A stretch of 64,000 nucleotides of DNA, taken from SVEL01 sp045125245 (GTDB taxonomy: Bacteria; Bacillota; Clostridia; Lachnospirales; Lachnospiraceae). The DNA lies in NCBI GenBank assembly GCA_045125245.1, contig JBGVNF010000136.1, positions 21,694-85,693 on the forward strand. The letters run 5' to 3'. The notes beneath the pieces were generated by a model that was given only the letters and a program-made list of their open reading frames with translations, searched no databases and was not told the DNA's origin. Of the stretch, positions 52,322-61,670 are shown piece by piece. Made by a program: the position numbers and the translations under genes. How positions within the stretch are numbered: the stretch's first letter is position 1; each line of letters starts with the position of its first letter.

Positions 52322-53607
52322 TGCTTAAGGCAGTTATATTTGATATGGATGGGGTTCTCGTTGACAGTGAACCCCTTCATTATGAGATAAATAAATTAAC
52401 GGCGGCAAGACACTGTGGAATAAATCTCGACTATGAGTATTATAAGCAATACATTGGTTCTACAGTGTTTTTTATGTGGGATAAAATAAAAAGAGATTTT
52501 AATTTTGATAAATATTCTGCACAGGAGTTGTTTGATTTATCTGAAGTGATAAAGGAAGAGCTTGTTTCGACTAAGGGATATCCTGAGGTGAAGGGTGCGG
52601 TTAATTTTGTTAAGAGTCTAGCTGGGAAATTTAAACTTGCAGTAGCTTCGTCATCTTGTTTGTCAAATATTGAGAATAATATGAAGAAGCTGGGGTTGAT
52701 GAATTATTCAGAAGACTTCGTTGATTTGAATACTTTAGAGAATATTAGTAAGATAGGAAACGAGAATTTCTTCGACAAACTTGTTTCAGGAATCACAGTA
52801 AAAAATCCAAAGCCTGCTCCTGATGTATTCTTAAAAGCGGCAGCAGAGCTTGGTGTAGAGCCTTGTGAATGTATAGTTATCGAGGATTCTTCCAATGGTG
52901 CAAGGGCTGCTAAGGCAGCAGGGATGGCGTGTATAGGATTTCTAAACCCTAGCTCAGGTGAGCAGGATTTGTCTATGGCAGATTATCTCTTTGAAGATTT
53001 TGACAGTATAGACGGTGCATTTCTAGAAATGGTACATGCACACTGCTTTGGAGAGCCTTGGAAGGTGTTGGAAACGGAGAGACTTATTATACGAGAAATG
53101 TGCCCAAGAGATGTAGATGCAATTTATAAAATATATGAGGGAAATGATTTAAGATATACCGAAAAGCTTTTTGATGATATGGAAAAAGAAAAAGAGTATA
53201 TTAAAGATTATCAGAAATATATTTATAATTTCTATGATTTTGGTATCTGGCTTTTTGAAGAGAAGGAAACTGGTGATATCATAGGTCGCGGTGGTGTAGA
53301 ACTAAAGGTATACGAGGATGGCACAGAAGCTATCGAGCTTGGATATATTATACGAAAAGATAAGCAAAGACAGGGATTTGCTTATGAAGGACTAAAGGCG
53401 ATTTTGGAATATGTAAAGGAACATTTTGATATTAAGTCGGTAAATGTGTCTGTTCATAAGGATAATGTATCTTCAGTGAAATTGGCAAAGAAATTAGGAG
53501 CTGTGTTCGAAGATGCGGGTGGAGATGATATTCCTGCGATTTGTCAGAGGGAAGATAGTGATAAAATCTGTAATGAGGGTTATATAAGAGGTATCATATA
53601 TTTGTAG
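52321..53607 (+). CDS. HAD phosphatase - GNAT acetyltransferase fusion
   Basis: Two enzymes in one 428-residue chain. Residues 1-230 are a HAD hydrolase of the beta-phosphoglucomutase/phosphatase type: nucleophile Asp8 in IFDMDGVLVDSEPLH, motif II ASSSC, lysine in KNPKPAPDVF, motif III VIEDSSNGARAAKAAGM. Residues about 242-428 are a GNAT domain of the RimJ/RimL kind: LETERLIIREMCPRDVDAI, ELGYIIRKDKQRQGFAYEGL (acetyl-CoA loop), NVSSVKLAKKLGA. ATG 52321 overlaps the cyclophilin stop. A joint function, such as dephosphorylating and acetylating one metabolite, is conceivable but not shown. Confidence 0.88.
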   Translation: MLKAVIFDMDGVLVDSEPLHYEINKLTAARHCGINLDYEYYKQYIGSTVFFMWDKIKRDFNFDKYSAQELFDLSEVIKEELVSTKGYPEVKGAVNFVKSLAGKFKLAVASSSCLSNIENNMKKLGLMNYSEDFVDLNTLENISKIGNENFFDKLVSGITVKNPKPAPDVFLKAAAELGVEPCECIVIEDSSNGARAAKAAGMACIGFLNPSSGEQDLSMADYLFEDFDSIDGAFLEMVHAHCFGEPWKVLETERLIIREMCPRDVDAIYKIYEGNDLRYTEKLFDDMEKEKEYIKDYQKYIYNFYDFGIWLFEEKETGDIIGRGGVELKVYEDGTEAIELGYIIRKDKQRQGFAYEGLKAILEYVKEHFDIKSVNVSVHKDNVSSVKLAKKLGAVFEDAGGDDIPAICQREDSDKICNEGYIRGIIYL

Positions 53608-53636
53608 AAAGATTAAGATTTTATAATAGTATGCGT

Positions 53637-53676
53637 AAAAAGGTTGTAGCTAATAAAATTAGTTACAACCTTTTTT
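53637..53676. terminator. Bidirectional terminator between convergent genes
   Basis: Stem of about 18 bp, AAAAAGGTTGTAGCTAAT with ATTAGTTACAACCTTTTT (one G-T), loop AAA, T-run 53671-53676 on plus and a matching run on minus. Confidence 0.92.
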
Positions 53677-53714
53677 ATGAATTTGCCATTTGTAATTATG
53701 AGGGTACTAAATAA

Positions 53715-55643
53715 TTACGAAGTTTTTTCGTATTCAACTGTATAATTTCGACTGACAGGATTATTTAAATCTTTACTAAAGCTGTCATATACAGTAAAAG
53801 TAAATCTGTATTTGCCTATATCCGGTGTGCCACTGTATTTTTTGTTTATTGAACAACTATAACCACTATGACCGTTGTGACAAGCTATGCTAGTATAAAA
53901 CTTTGATGTAGTATTTTTATCATATACGCTATGTGTTGGAAGTTCCACCCATTTTCCATCGTCATATTTTTCAACAGTAAAATCTTGTCCTATATATAGT
54001 CCGTTTATAGGAGTTCCTTTTTGCATAAAAGTTAGATGTAATTCTGTGAGTTGCATACTGTCTATTTGGATATCTAAGTTCCAATTAGCTGGGTCTATAG
54101 GTTCTCTGTCGTGTTGAGTTAAATCTAGCATATTATCTAAATATTTTCCTAGGCTTTCACTACTATCTTCTGTTATAGAAAATGAGTAATTTGATATATC
54201 GTAGAAGTAGTGATAGTCAGGCCTATAATATAAACCTTCAATAATTGTACCGTCCTTTTTTTTGATAGCCAATTTTACGGAAGTATTCAGTAGGTAAGCA
54301 GTTGAAAAATTGCTATTATTTATTTGTGGTACATTTGATTCAGGATTATTGGAAGCATCATTGTATTTACAGTTGTTTAATATATAAAGTATTTGGCTTA
54401 TATCATTGGGATCATCGATAAGCTTTTTTACATAGTTATCATCAAAGCCATTGAACAAGTATGCATTGGACACTGTGATACATTCGATATCTTCATCAGA
54501 TTCTAGCCCGTAAAAATCATATAATATCTCAAAATAAGAGGTATCGATAGGTGCCTCGGTTAAATCAGCTCTTTGAAAAATATTTGTTAAATAATAAAGT
54601 CTGTATGTATCGTATGATTTTTGGATTATGTATTGAACGCTGTTTAAACCTTTAAGTTTATAATATTGATTGCTAGCATGCTGCATTTCAGGTATTTCTT
54701 CGCCTACGCAATCAGCTAGTGGTATGGTATCTTTTAATGAGAGTGAGCTATATATACCAACAAAGTTTTTTGATTCATAGCTTACGGCTCCACTACTGTA
54801 ATTTTCTGAAATTACACAGTCTAAGATTGCATTTATATTAACTGTTTCCTTACCATTTCTATATATGAATAGGTCCTTGTATGGTAAATAATTATTAGCT
54901 TGTTCTTCATTAATTATATCATTATTATCAAAAGGTCTAGGTTTAAAGCCATCTGTAATAAGGTATAAATTTGCTATAACTAAAACCACAAAAAGAACTG
55001 CAAATGAAAGGTTTAGCACCTTTTTCCAAGAGATGGAATACCCGGGCTTAGTAGTTTTGTTACTACTTTCTTCATTGTCAGTGTCGATGACATTATTAAT
55101 GATAGTGGTAAGATAACGGGTATCTATATCGGCAAAGCTCTTTAGCAACGTCCCGGTATTGCAGTTAAGATTTGCTTTTTTTAGCTCGTATTTTAACATC
55201 GTATTGATAGATGTAAGAGTCTTTGTGATATTGCTAGTATGACAATGACAAAGGCTGGCAACGTCAGCTGTAGAATAGATAAAGAAATATCTGTATAGAT
55301 ATATACGTTGCTCATTTTTTGATACTTTCTGTAAAATAGAATCTAAGATACTGCTCAATTGAAGAGAAGTTATGGTATTGCCTGAGTCGTCTTGTGTATT
55401 TTTACCTATAGAGGTATTGTGCGACTCCATGAGAGAATTAAGTTCTATTAAAACTTCCTTAAGAGTATCTGATGCACCTTCGCCTGTTTCAAAATCAACT
55501 CTTTCCAAAGATAAAAATCTAGAAGCTTGGAAAAGTTCTGTAGCGGGCGCGCCACTAGCTTCGATTTGTGAAATCGTTTTTTTACACTGAGCTATTAGCT
55601 CAGAATCGCCTAAAATGTTTTGAATAATTATGTTATGTTCCAT
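53715..55643 (-). CDS. Membrane-anchored protein with sigma region 4-like domain (paralogue A)
   Basis: 642 residues. The cytoplasmic part (1-208) contains a helix-turn-helix-like stretch at about 98-160 (VSKNEQRIYLYRYFFIYSTA and following) that looks like sigma-70 region 4. Next comes LLKSFADIDTRYL, the pattern that begins many Lachnospiraceae membrane proteins encoded just after such sigma-like genes. One transmembrane helix (209-230) leads to an outer region of about 400 residues ending in an Ig-like domain (GLYIGQDFTVEKYDDGKW, IGKYRFTFTVYD). GGGGAGG precedes the ATG. About a third or more of positions visibly agree with the upstream paralogue. A signal-transducing, membrane-tethered regulator is inferred; no biochemical function is known to me. 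Confidence 0.65.
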   Translation of the reverse strand: MEHNIIIQNILGDSELIAQCKKTISQIEASGAPATELFQASRFLSLERVDFETGEGASDTLKEVLIELNSLMESHNTSIGKNTQDDSGNTITSLQLSSILDSILQKVSKNEQRIYLYRYFFIYSTADVASLCHCHTSNITKTLTSINTMLKYELKKANLNCNTGTLLKSFADIDTRYLTTIINNVIDTDNEESSNKTTKPGYSISWKKVLNLSFAVLFVVLVIANLYLITDGFKPRPFDNNDIINEEQANNYLPYKDLFIYRNGKETVNINAILDCVISENYSSGAVSYESKNFVGIYSSLSLKDTIPLADCVGEEIPEMQHASNQYYKLKGLNSVQYIIQKSYDTYRLYYLTNIFQRADLTEAPIDTSYFEILYDFYGLESDEDIECITVSNAYLFNGFDDNYVKKLIDDPNDISQILYILNNCKYNDASNNPESNVPQINNSNFSTAYLLNTSVKLAIKKKDGTIIEGLYYRPDYHYFYDISNYSFSITEDSSESLGKYLDNMLDLTQHDREPIDPANWNLDIQIDSMQLTELHLTFMQKGTPINGLYIGQDFTVEKYDDGKWVELPTHSVYDKNTTSKFYTSIACHNGHSGYSCSINKKYSGTPDIGKYRFTFTVYDSFSKDLNNPVSRNYTVEYEKTS

Positions 55644-55794
55644 ATTGATTTCCTCCCCTACGCATTATTCATAGTAGAAGTATAGCACGTTAAAATATTA
55701 GCAGTAAAGGGTTTGGGACGAATAAAACAAAGTTTAAGAAATTCTTAAGAATTAATTAAGGAATAATTAAGATTTAGGTTAGCTTTTAATATTA

Positions 55795-55852
55795 AAGACC
55801 TATAATCCCGGATGTTTAAAGTAAAATTTAATCATCTGAGATATAGGTCTAG
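55795..55852 (-). terminator. Possible terminator after paralogue B
   Basis: AGACCTATA and TATAGGTCT form a 9-bp stem with a large (about 38-base) loop, followed on the minus strand by TTTAATATT. Weak call because of the loop size. Confidence 0.3.
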
Positions 55853-55881
55853 TATGTAGATGTTATATAGTTGTTTAATAT

Positions 55882-57789
55882 TTAGTATGTAGGTGTTGTA
55901 GGGTATGTATTTGTATTTATCTTTATATTTGAGTTATCTTCATTAATTATAAATTCAGCACTAAAATCTCGGTGATTTGGATTAGTTAAGTCCTCACTGT
56001 TGCTATCATATAATGTGATAATAATACGATATTTACCTGCGGCAAGGCTGCCGTATTTTTCACGATGCTGGAAATACAACATATCTCTCATAGATGTACT
56101 TTCTATCTTTCTTTCGAATGGAGTGAAAGGACGTGATACAGTATATGAACCAGTTGGTACACTAACCCATGAGTCGTTCTCCAATTTTTCGATTGTGTAT
56201 TCTGAACCGATGTATAACCCGTGAAGCTTTTGGGTAGGGTAACCTTGCAAAGATACTGATAAAAAGTGCGGGTCTGCGTCTACACAATTAAGATATATTT
56301 TCCATAATTCTGGGTCAATAGGTTCTTCCTTGCGGATGTTAAAACTAAGCATTTCCACAAGATAGTTAGCATAATCACTATCAAGAGGCTCGTAAATTAA
56401 ATTTGTATCCATATCATAAAAGAAATTACCGTCAGGGTAATAAGTTAATCTGTCGATAATTGTCCCAACTTTAGGCTGGATATAAACTTGTACAGAATTA
56501 TTACGTATAAAATCGTGACTAAGTTTATTTTCTAAAATGTAATCATCTATAGATTTACCCTTACATACACTTGTGCGTAATATACTATATACTTCTGCTA
56601 GGTCATTTTCAGAGTCAATTACTTTCTTTGTGTTGGAATCGGCATATCCAGTGTCCCACGTATAAGTCATTACATATATTTCTTGTATTTCTATAGAACC
56701 ATTGATTCCGTAAAAATTAGATAATATTTGATGATATTTCATAGCGGATTCAGGGTCATCCAAACCTGCAGCGTTGTGAACAAAAACGCCGCTTAGATAA
56801 TATAAAGTATACACGTCGTTAAATTTTCTTATTATATATTGTAGGCTATCACTGCCCATAAGTCTGTAGTAAGCTTTATAGTCTTCTGCTAATTCAGGTA
56901 TTTCTTCACCAATATAGTCGCTCAATAGAATCTCGTCTGCTAGCTTTATAGGTACAAAAGTTCCACTAAAACGGTCCGTGATATATGTGTAAGCTAGTTC
57001 TGGGTTGAAAACTGTGGTGTCGATTGTATCGTTAGTAGCAGTTTCTGTCTCTTTTGTATTGTCAGAAGGTTTGTTTTGTGTAAATTGTGCAATATTTAAA
57101 ACTGCCAAAACTACTATGGTTATGGAAAATAAAACGTTAAGAAATACTGGCCAAGAAAAGAGACGCTTACTTTTCTTAGGCTTTTCATCATTGCTACCTA
57201 CTGTTTTTGAGTCGTCGCTTGTTACGGCTAAAAGACAGCTGTCGTCTATATCTGTAAAGCTTAATAGTAATGCTTTGCTATTACAGTCTAAATTATTTTT
57301 TTTAATTAAATCCTTTAATTTATGGTTGCAAGTAGTCAATGTTTTCTGTATATTGTGAGCTTGCGTTTTACATATGCTTGCAATATTTTCTATCGGATAG
57401 GCAAAAAAGTATCTATATAAATAGATTTTTTTGTCTGAAGCTGATAACTGGTTTAAAAAGATATCTAGAGTATTGCTAAGCTGCAAAAGTAAAACAGAAT
57501 CATCGTCTTGCTCAGTGTCATTGCAAGCAATAGTTGATAGTTCATCTAAAATACAATCCATATTTTGTATAGAATTATTTGCTGCATTGTGGCTGTCATT
57601 ATCAGGTTCTATGTTTGAATTGTTAATATTTTGGAAAAATGCTTCTAGTGAAATATGTCTAGAAAATCTAATAAGCTCAGTTTTATTTGGGATGTTACTT
57701 TGACTAGCTTCGTAGCTATTTACCTTGTCTAAACAACTTTTTCTAAGTGTATCATTGTTAAGAATATTATAAATAATAGTTGAATTCAT
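55882..57789 (-). CDS. Membrane-anchored protein with sigma region 4-like domain (paralogue B)
   Basis: 635 residues, same architecture as its neighbour: cytoplasmic start MNSTIIYNILNND, sigma region 4-like stretch (about 107-168, SASDKKIYLYRYFFAYPIEN), LLLSFTDIDDSCL, transmembrane helix (about 214-236), then a large outer region ending GLYIGSEYTIEKLENDSW and AGKYRIIITLYDSNSEDLTN. ATG 57789 is chosen because it aligns with the paralogue start and has GGGGTGA nine to ten bases upstream; the 51-base longer frame has none. The pair arose by tandem duplication. Compared with neighbours the genes are more AT-rich and Asn/Ser-rich. Confidence 0.65.
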   Translation of the reverse strand: MNSTIIYNILNNDTLRKSCLDKVNSYEASQSNIPNKTELIRFSRHISLEAFFQNINNSNIEPDNDSHNAANNSIQNMDCILDELSTIACNDTEQDDDSVLLLQLSNTLDIFLNQLSASDKKIYLYRYFFAYPIENIASICKTQAHNIQKTLTTCNHKLKDLIKKNNLDCNSKALLLSFTDIDDSCLLAVTSDDSKTVGSNDEKPKKSKRLFSWPVFLNVLFSITIVVLAVLNIAQFTQNKPSDNTKETETATNDTIDTTVFNPELAYTYITDRFSGTFVPIKLADEILLSDYIGEEIPELAEDYKAYYRLMGSDSLQYIIRKFNDVYTLYYLSGVFVHNAAGLDDPESAMKYHQILSNFYGINGSIEIQEIYVMTYTWDTGYADSNTKKVIDSENDLAEVYSILRTSVCKGKSIDDYILENKLSHDFIRNNSVQVYIQPKVGTIIDRLTYYPDGNFFYDMDTNLIYEPLDSDYANYLVEMLSFNIRKEEPIDPELWKIYLNCVDADPHFLSVSLQGYPTQKLHGLYIGSEYTIEKLENDSWVSVPTGSYTVSRPFTPFERKIESTSMRDMLYFQHREKYGSLAAGKYRIIITLYDSNSEDLTNPNHRDFSAEFIINEDNSNIKINTNTYPTTPTY

Positions 57790-58039
57790 TTGTGTGTGTG
57801 TCACCCCTTTTGTTTGAAATATATTTTTATGTTTTAGCATAATAAAGAGATATGGTAAAGATGTTTTGGTATATTAAAAAGTAGACCATCGATTGTAGTA
57901 TTACATATCTAATGAAAGTGGATATTTTTTGTACTTTACATCTTATTAAGAATATTGTATCATAAACAAGATAGACAGTTTAGCAAGCTAATATGTTAAA
58001 TGTTTTATATAAGATTAAATTACGAAAGGAAATGTGGAA

Positions 58040-58882
58040 ATGTATAAGATTCTTAGAAGAAAAGAACTGAATCCAACAGTTACATTGCTGGATATCGAAG
58101 CTCCATTAATAGCTAAAAAGGCTGAGCCAGGACAGTTTATTATTTTGCGTGTAGATGATGAGGGAGAAAGAATTCCTTTAACTATCGCTGATTTTGATAG
58201 AGAAGCAGGATGGGTTAGAATTATTTTCCAGATCGTTGGTGGAACTACAGAAAAGTTAAATCACGTTATGGAAGGTGAATATATTCATGATTTTGTAGGA
58301 CCACTTGGTGTGCCTACACATGTAGAAGGACTTAAGAAGGTTGCTGTAGTAGGTGGTGGCGTTGGTTGTGCTATCGCATTCCCTGTTGCAAAGAAGCTTC
58401 ATGAGTTAGGTGCAGAAGTTCATTCTGTAGTAGGTTTTAGAAATAAGGATCTCGTGATTCTTGAAGATGACTTCAATGCAGTAAGTGATAAGATGATGCT
58501 TATGACTGATGATGGAAGTCATGGACAGAAGGGTCTTGTAACTAATGCGTTAAAGGAACTTATCGAGGCTGGAAATCAGTATGACGAAGTAATCGTTATC
58601 GGTCCACTTATTATGATGAAGTTCGTATGTGCTCTTACAAAGGAGTATGGAATAAAGACTACTGTTAGTATGAATCCTATTATGATTGATGGTACAGGTA
58701 TGTGTGGAGGTTGTCGTCTTACAGTTGGTGGTGAGACAAAGTTTGCTTGTGTAGATGGACCAGACTTTGACGGACACCTTGTAGATTTCGATGAGGCTAT
58801 GGAAAGAGGAAGTATGTACAAGCCATTCGAAAGACATGCACATGAAGAGTCGTGCAACCTATTTAAAAAGGAGGTACAGTAA
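58040..58882 (+). CDS. nfnA: NfnA: ferredoxin-NADP+ oxidoreductase, small (FAD/[2Fe-2S]) subunit
   Basis: 280-residue subunit of electron-bifurcating NADH-dependent reduced ferredoxin:NADP+ oxidoreductase. It has the flavin-binding barrel (PGQFIILRVDDEGERIPLTI), NAD-binding region (KKVAVVGGGVGCAIAFPVAK) and the C-terminal [2Fe-2S] cluster GTGMCGGCR...FACVDGPDFDG. ATG 58040 is preferred, nine bases after AAAGGA; the GTG at 58034 is too close. nfnB follows two bases after the stop. The enzyme couples NADH, reduced ferredoxin and NADP+ and connects with the hydrogenase at the start of the window. Single-subunit relatives (sulfide dehydrogenase) are the alternative name. Confidence 0.92.
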   Translation: MYKILRRKELNPTVTLLDIEAPLIAKKAEPGQFIILRVDDEGERIPLTIADFDREAGWVRIIFQIVGGTTEKLNHVMEGEYIHDFVGPLGVPTHVEGLKKVAVVGGGVGCAIAFPVAKKLHELGAEVHSVVGFRNKDLVILEDDFNAVSDKMMLMTDDGSHGQKGLVTNALKELIEAGNQYDEVIVIGPLIMMKFVCALTKEYGIKTTVSMNPIMIDGTGMCGGCRLTVGGETKFACVDGPDFDGHLVDFDEAMERGSMYKPFERHAHEESCNLFKKEVQ

Positions 58883-58883
58883 T

Positions 58884-60275
58884 ATGGCAAATATGTCACT
58901 TAAGAAGAATGAGATGCCTTCTCAGGATCCAAACGTTAGAAATAAAAACTTTAAAGAAGTTGCTTTAGGTTATACAAAGGAACAGGCTATGGACGAGGCT
59001 GCTAGATGTCTTAATTGTAAGAATAAGCCTTGTGTAACTGGTTGTCCTGTTCAGATTGATATTCCTGCATTCGTTCAGGAAGTTGCAGCAGGCAATTTTG
59101 AGGCTGCTTATGAGATTATCAGTCGTTCAAGTGCTCTTCCTGCTGTATGTGGTCGTGTATGTCCACAGGAATCACAGTGTGAAGGCAAGTGTGTAAGAGG
59201 TATTAAGGGTGAGCCTGTAGCTATCGGTCGTCTTGAAAGATTTGTTGCAGATTACCATAATGAAAATTGTACAGAAAAGCCAGCTAAGCCAGAGAGTAAT
59301 GGCAAGAAGGTTGCTATCATCGGTTCAGGTCCTTCAGGACTTACATGTGCTGGTGACCTTGCTAAGAAGGGTTACGATGTAACTATCTTTGAGGCTCTTC
59401 ATTTAGCAGGTGGTGTTCTTGTTTACGGTATTCCAGAGTTCCGTCTTCCAAAGGCTATCGTTCAGAAGGAAATCGACGGACTTAAGGATTTAGGTGTTAA
59501 GGTTGAGACAAATATGGTTATCGGTAAGGTTCTCTCAATTGATGAACTTATCGAGGAGTATGGTTTCGAGGCTGTATTTATCGGTTCAGGAGCAGGTCTT
59601 CCAAGATTTATGAATATTCCTGGCGAGAACTTAAAGGGTGTATACTCTGCTAACGAGTTCTTAACAAGAGTAAACCTTATGAAGGCTTACAAGGACGATT
59701 CAGCTACACCTATTATGAAGGCAAAGAGAGTTGCAGTAGTTGGTGGCGGTAACGTTGCTATGGACGCTGCTAGAAGTGCTAAGAGACTTGGTGCTGAAGA
59801 AGTTTACATCGTATATCGTCGTTCAAAGGACGAGCTTCCAGCTAGAGCAGAGGAAGTTGAGCATGCAGAGGAAGAGGGCATTATCTTTAAGCTCCTCACA
59901 AACCCTGTTGAAATTCTTGCAAACGAAGATAAGTTTGTTGGCGGAATTCGTTGCTTAGAGATGGAGCTTGGTGAGCCAGATGCTTCAGGCAGAAGAAGAC
60001 CAGTTGAGAAGGCAGGTTCAGAGTTCGACATTCCAGTTGACTGTGTAATTATGTCTATCGGTACATCTCCAAACCCACTTATCAAGTCTACAACAAAGGG
60101 ACTTGAGACACAGAAGTGGGGCGGAATCATCGTAGATGAGGCTACAGGTCTTACATCAAGAGAAGGTGTATACGCTGGTGGTGATGCCGTAACAGGCGCA
60201 GCTACAGTTATTCTTGCTATGGGTGCAGGAAAGACAGCAGCTACATCAATTGATGAGTATCTTTCAAATAAGTAA
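58884..60275 (+). CDS. nfnB: NfnB: ferredoxin-NADP+ oxidoreductase, large subunit (GltA family)
   Basis: 463 residues of the NADPH-dependent glutamate synthase small-subunit family. N-terminal [4Fe-4S] cysteines CLNCKNKPCVTGCPV and CGRVCPQESQCEGKC; FAD site IGSGPSGLTCAGDLAKKGYD; NADPH site AVVGGGNVAMDAARSAKRLG; C-terminal FAD segment GVYAGGDAVTGAATVILAMG. ATG 58884 has AGGAGG (58869-58874) in the end of nfnA. Because no large GltB subunit is present and NfnA is adjacent, bifurcating transhydrogenase is preferred to glutamate synthase. Confidence 0.93.
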   Translation: MANMSLKKNEMPSQDPNVRNKNFKEVALGYTKEQAMDEAARCLNCKNKPCVTGCPVQIDIPAFVQEVAAGNFEAAYEIISRSSALPAVCGRVCPQESQCEGKCVRGIKGEPVAIGRLERFVADYHNENCTEKPAKPESNGKKVAIIGSGPSGLTCAGDLAKKGYDVTIFEALHLAGGVLVYGIPEFRLPKAIVQKEIDGLKDLGVKVETNMVIGKVLSIDELIEEYGFEAVFIGSGAGLPRFMNIPGENLKGVYSANEFLTRVNLMKAYKDDSATPIMKAKRVAVVGGGNVAMDAARSAKRLGAEEVYIVYRRSKDELPARAEEVEHAEEEGIIFKLLTNPVEILANEDKFVGGIRCLEMELGEPDASGRRRPVEKAGSEFDIPVDCVIMSIGTSPNPLIKSTTKGLETQKWGGIIVDEATGLTSREGVYAGGDAVTGAATVILAMGAGKTAATSIDEYLSNK

Positions 60276-60298
60276 ATATTGTTGAACCAATAAATAAA

Positions 60299-60336
60299 AA
60301 AACTCTCGTAGGCTTTAAAACTTGCGAGAGTTTTAT
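60299..60336 (+). terminator. Terminator after nfnAB
   Basis: Arms 60299-60312 and 60321-60334 (AAAACTCTCGTAGG with CTTGCGAGAGTTTT, two G-T pairs), then TTTTATT. Confidence 0.88.
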
Positions 60337-60378
60337 TATGATATAGGAAAGCTCTGATAAGATGAAATAAGAAAATCC

Positions 60379-60407
60379 TTGCGATTACAAGATAACTGTA
60401 TTAAAAT
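60379..60407 (+). promoter_or_regulatory. Promoter of coaBC-coaX
   Basis: TTGCGA (60379-60384), 17-base spacer, TAAAAT (60402-60407); leader of about 40 bases with AAGGAGG. Confidence 0.55.
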
Positions 60408-60454
60408 GTAGCTAATTTAGAAGAAATGGTTAACTCTTAAGGAGGAATTTAGAT

Positions 60455-61657
60455 ATGAATTTACAAGGAAAGACAATTGTATTAGGTGTAACTGGTTCTA
60501 TAGCAGCATACAAGATGGCAGGTGTAGCTAGCACATTAATTAAAAAGGGCGCTAATGTCCATGTCTTGATGACTAAGAATGCAACTAACTTTATCAATCC
60601 AATAACATTTGAGACTCTCACAAATCACAAGTGTTTGGTAGATACCTTCGATAGAAATTTCCAATTTGATGTGGAACATGTGTCTATCGCAAAGCAGGCT
60701 GACCTAGTTCTTATCGCTCCAGCTTCAGCAAATGTAATTGGAAAGATTGCAAATGGAATAGCTGATGATATGCTTACAACTACAATTATGGCGTGCACTT
60801 GTACAAAGCTTGTTTCTCCGGCTATGAATACAAATATGTACAATAATCCTATCGTTCAGGATAACATCAAGAAGCTTGAGAATTATGGATATGTAATGAT
60901 AGAGCCAGAGTGTGGTCGTCTTGCTTGTGGTGATGTAGGAGCTGGTAAGCTTCCATCGGAAGAAATTCTTGTAGAAAGTATAGAGAAACATCTTTGCCCA
61001 GAGCAGGATATGGCAGGTTTAAATGTATTAGTAACTGCAGGACCTACAGTTGAAGCTATTGACCCAGTAAGATTTATTTCAAATCATTCATCTGGCAAGA
61101 TGGGTTATGCTATCGCCAATGATGCGGCAAGAAGGGGTGCTAATGTAACTCTTATATCTGGTCCTGTTTCAGTTAAGGCATTGCCACAGGTTAAGGTTAT
61201 AGATGTAGTAAGTGCTAAGGATATGTTTGAAGCAGTTAAGGATAATTTTAAGACACAGGATATCGTGGTAAAGGCGGCAGCAGTTGCAGATTACACACCA
61301 GTAATCGTTGCTGATAATAAGATAAAGAAAAGTGATGAGGATATGTGTATCAAGGTTAAGAGAACAGAAGATATCCTTAAGTATGTTAGCGAAAATAGAA
61401 CTCCTAATCAGTATATTTGTGGTTTCTCTATGGAGACAGAGAATTTGTTTGAGAATTCTAGAGCGAAGCTTGAGAAGAAGAAGCTTGATATGATAGCGGC
61501 AAACAGCTTGAAGGTAGAGGGAGCGGGCTTTGGCGTGGATACTAATGTAATTACACTTATCACAAAAGATGATATGATAAAGCTTCCGCTTATGAGTAAA
61601 GCAGATGTGGCTAGTGAAATTTTGAGCCAGATTCTTAGGAATAGAGAAGCAAAGTAG
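60455..61657 (+). CDS. coaBC: CoaBC: phosphopantothenoylcysteine decarboxylase / phosphopantothenate-cysteine ligase
   Basis: Bifunctional enzyme for two steps of coenzyme A synthesis. The N-terminal flavoprotein decarboxylase (1-185) shows GVTGSIAAYKMAG, SANVIGKIANGIADD, PAMNTNMYNNP (catalytic Asn-Met-Asn type segment) and ECGRLACGDVGAGKLP with the substrate-flap Cys. The C-terminal ligase shows TAGPTVEAIDPVRFISNHSS, AAAVADYTP and KIKKS. 400 residues is normal. AAGGAGG precedes ATG 60455. coaX follows, giving two CoA-pathway genes in one operon. Confidence 0.97.
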   Translation: MNLQGKTIVLGVTGSIAAYKMAGVASTLIKKGANVHVLMTKNATNFINPITFETLTNHKCLVDTFDRNFQFDVEHVSIAKQADLVLIAPASANVIGKIANGIADDMLTTTIMACTCTKLVSPAMNTNMYNNPIVQDNIKKLENYGYVMIEPECGRLACGDVGAGKLPSEEILVESIEKHLCPEQDMAGLNVLVTAGPTVEAIDPVRFISNHSSGKMGYAIANDAARRGANVTLISGPVSVKALPQVKVIDVVSAKDMFEAVKDNFKTQDIVVKAAAVADYTPVIVADNKIKKSDEDMCIKVKRTEDILKYVSENRTPNQYICGFSMETENLFENSRAKLEKKKLDMIAANSLKVEGAGFGVDTNVITLITKDDMIKLPLMSKADVASEILSQILRNREAK

Positions 61658-61670
61658 TAAGAGGTAAATG

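Noticed and set aside
53715..57789. Extracytoplasmic-function sigma factors
   Set aside because: No region 2, and a transmembrane helix plus large outer domain; only a region 4-like stretch is seen.
58884..60275. Glutamate synthase small subunit
   Set aside because: No large subunit; adjacent NfnA-type gene and matching lengths favour NfnAB.
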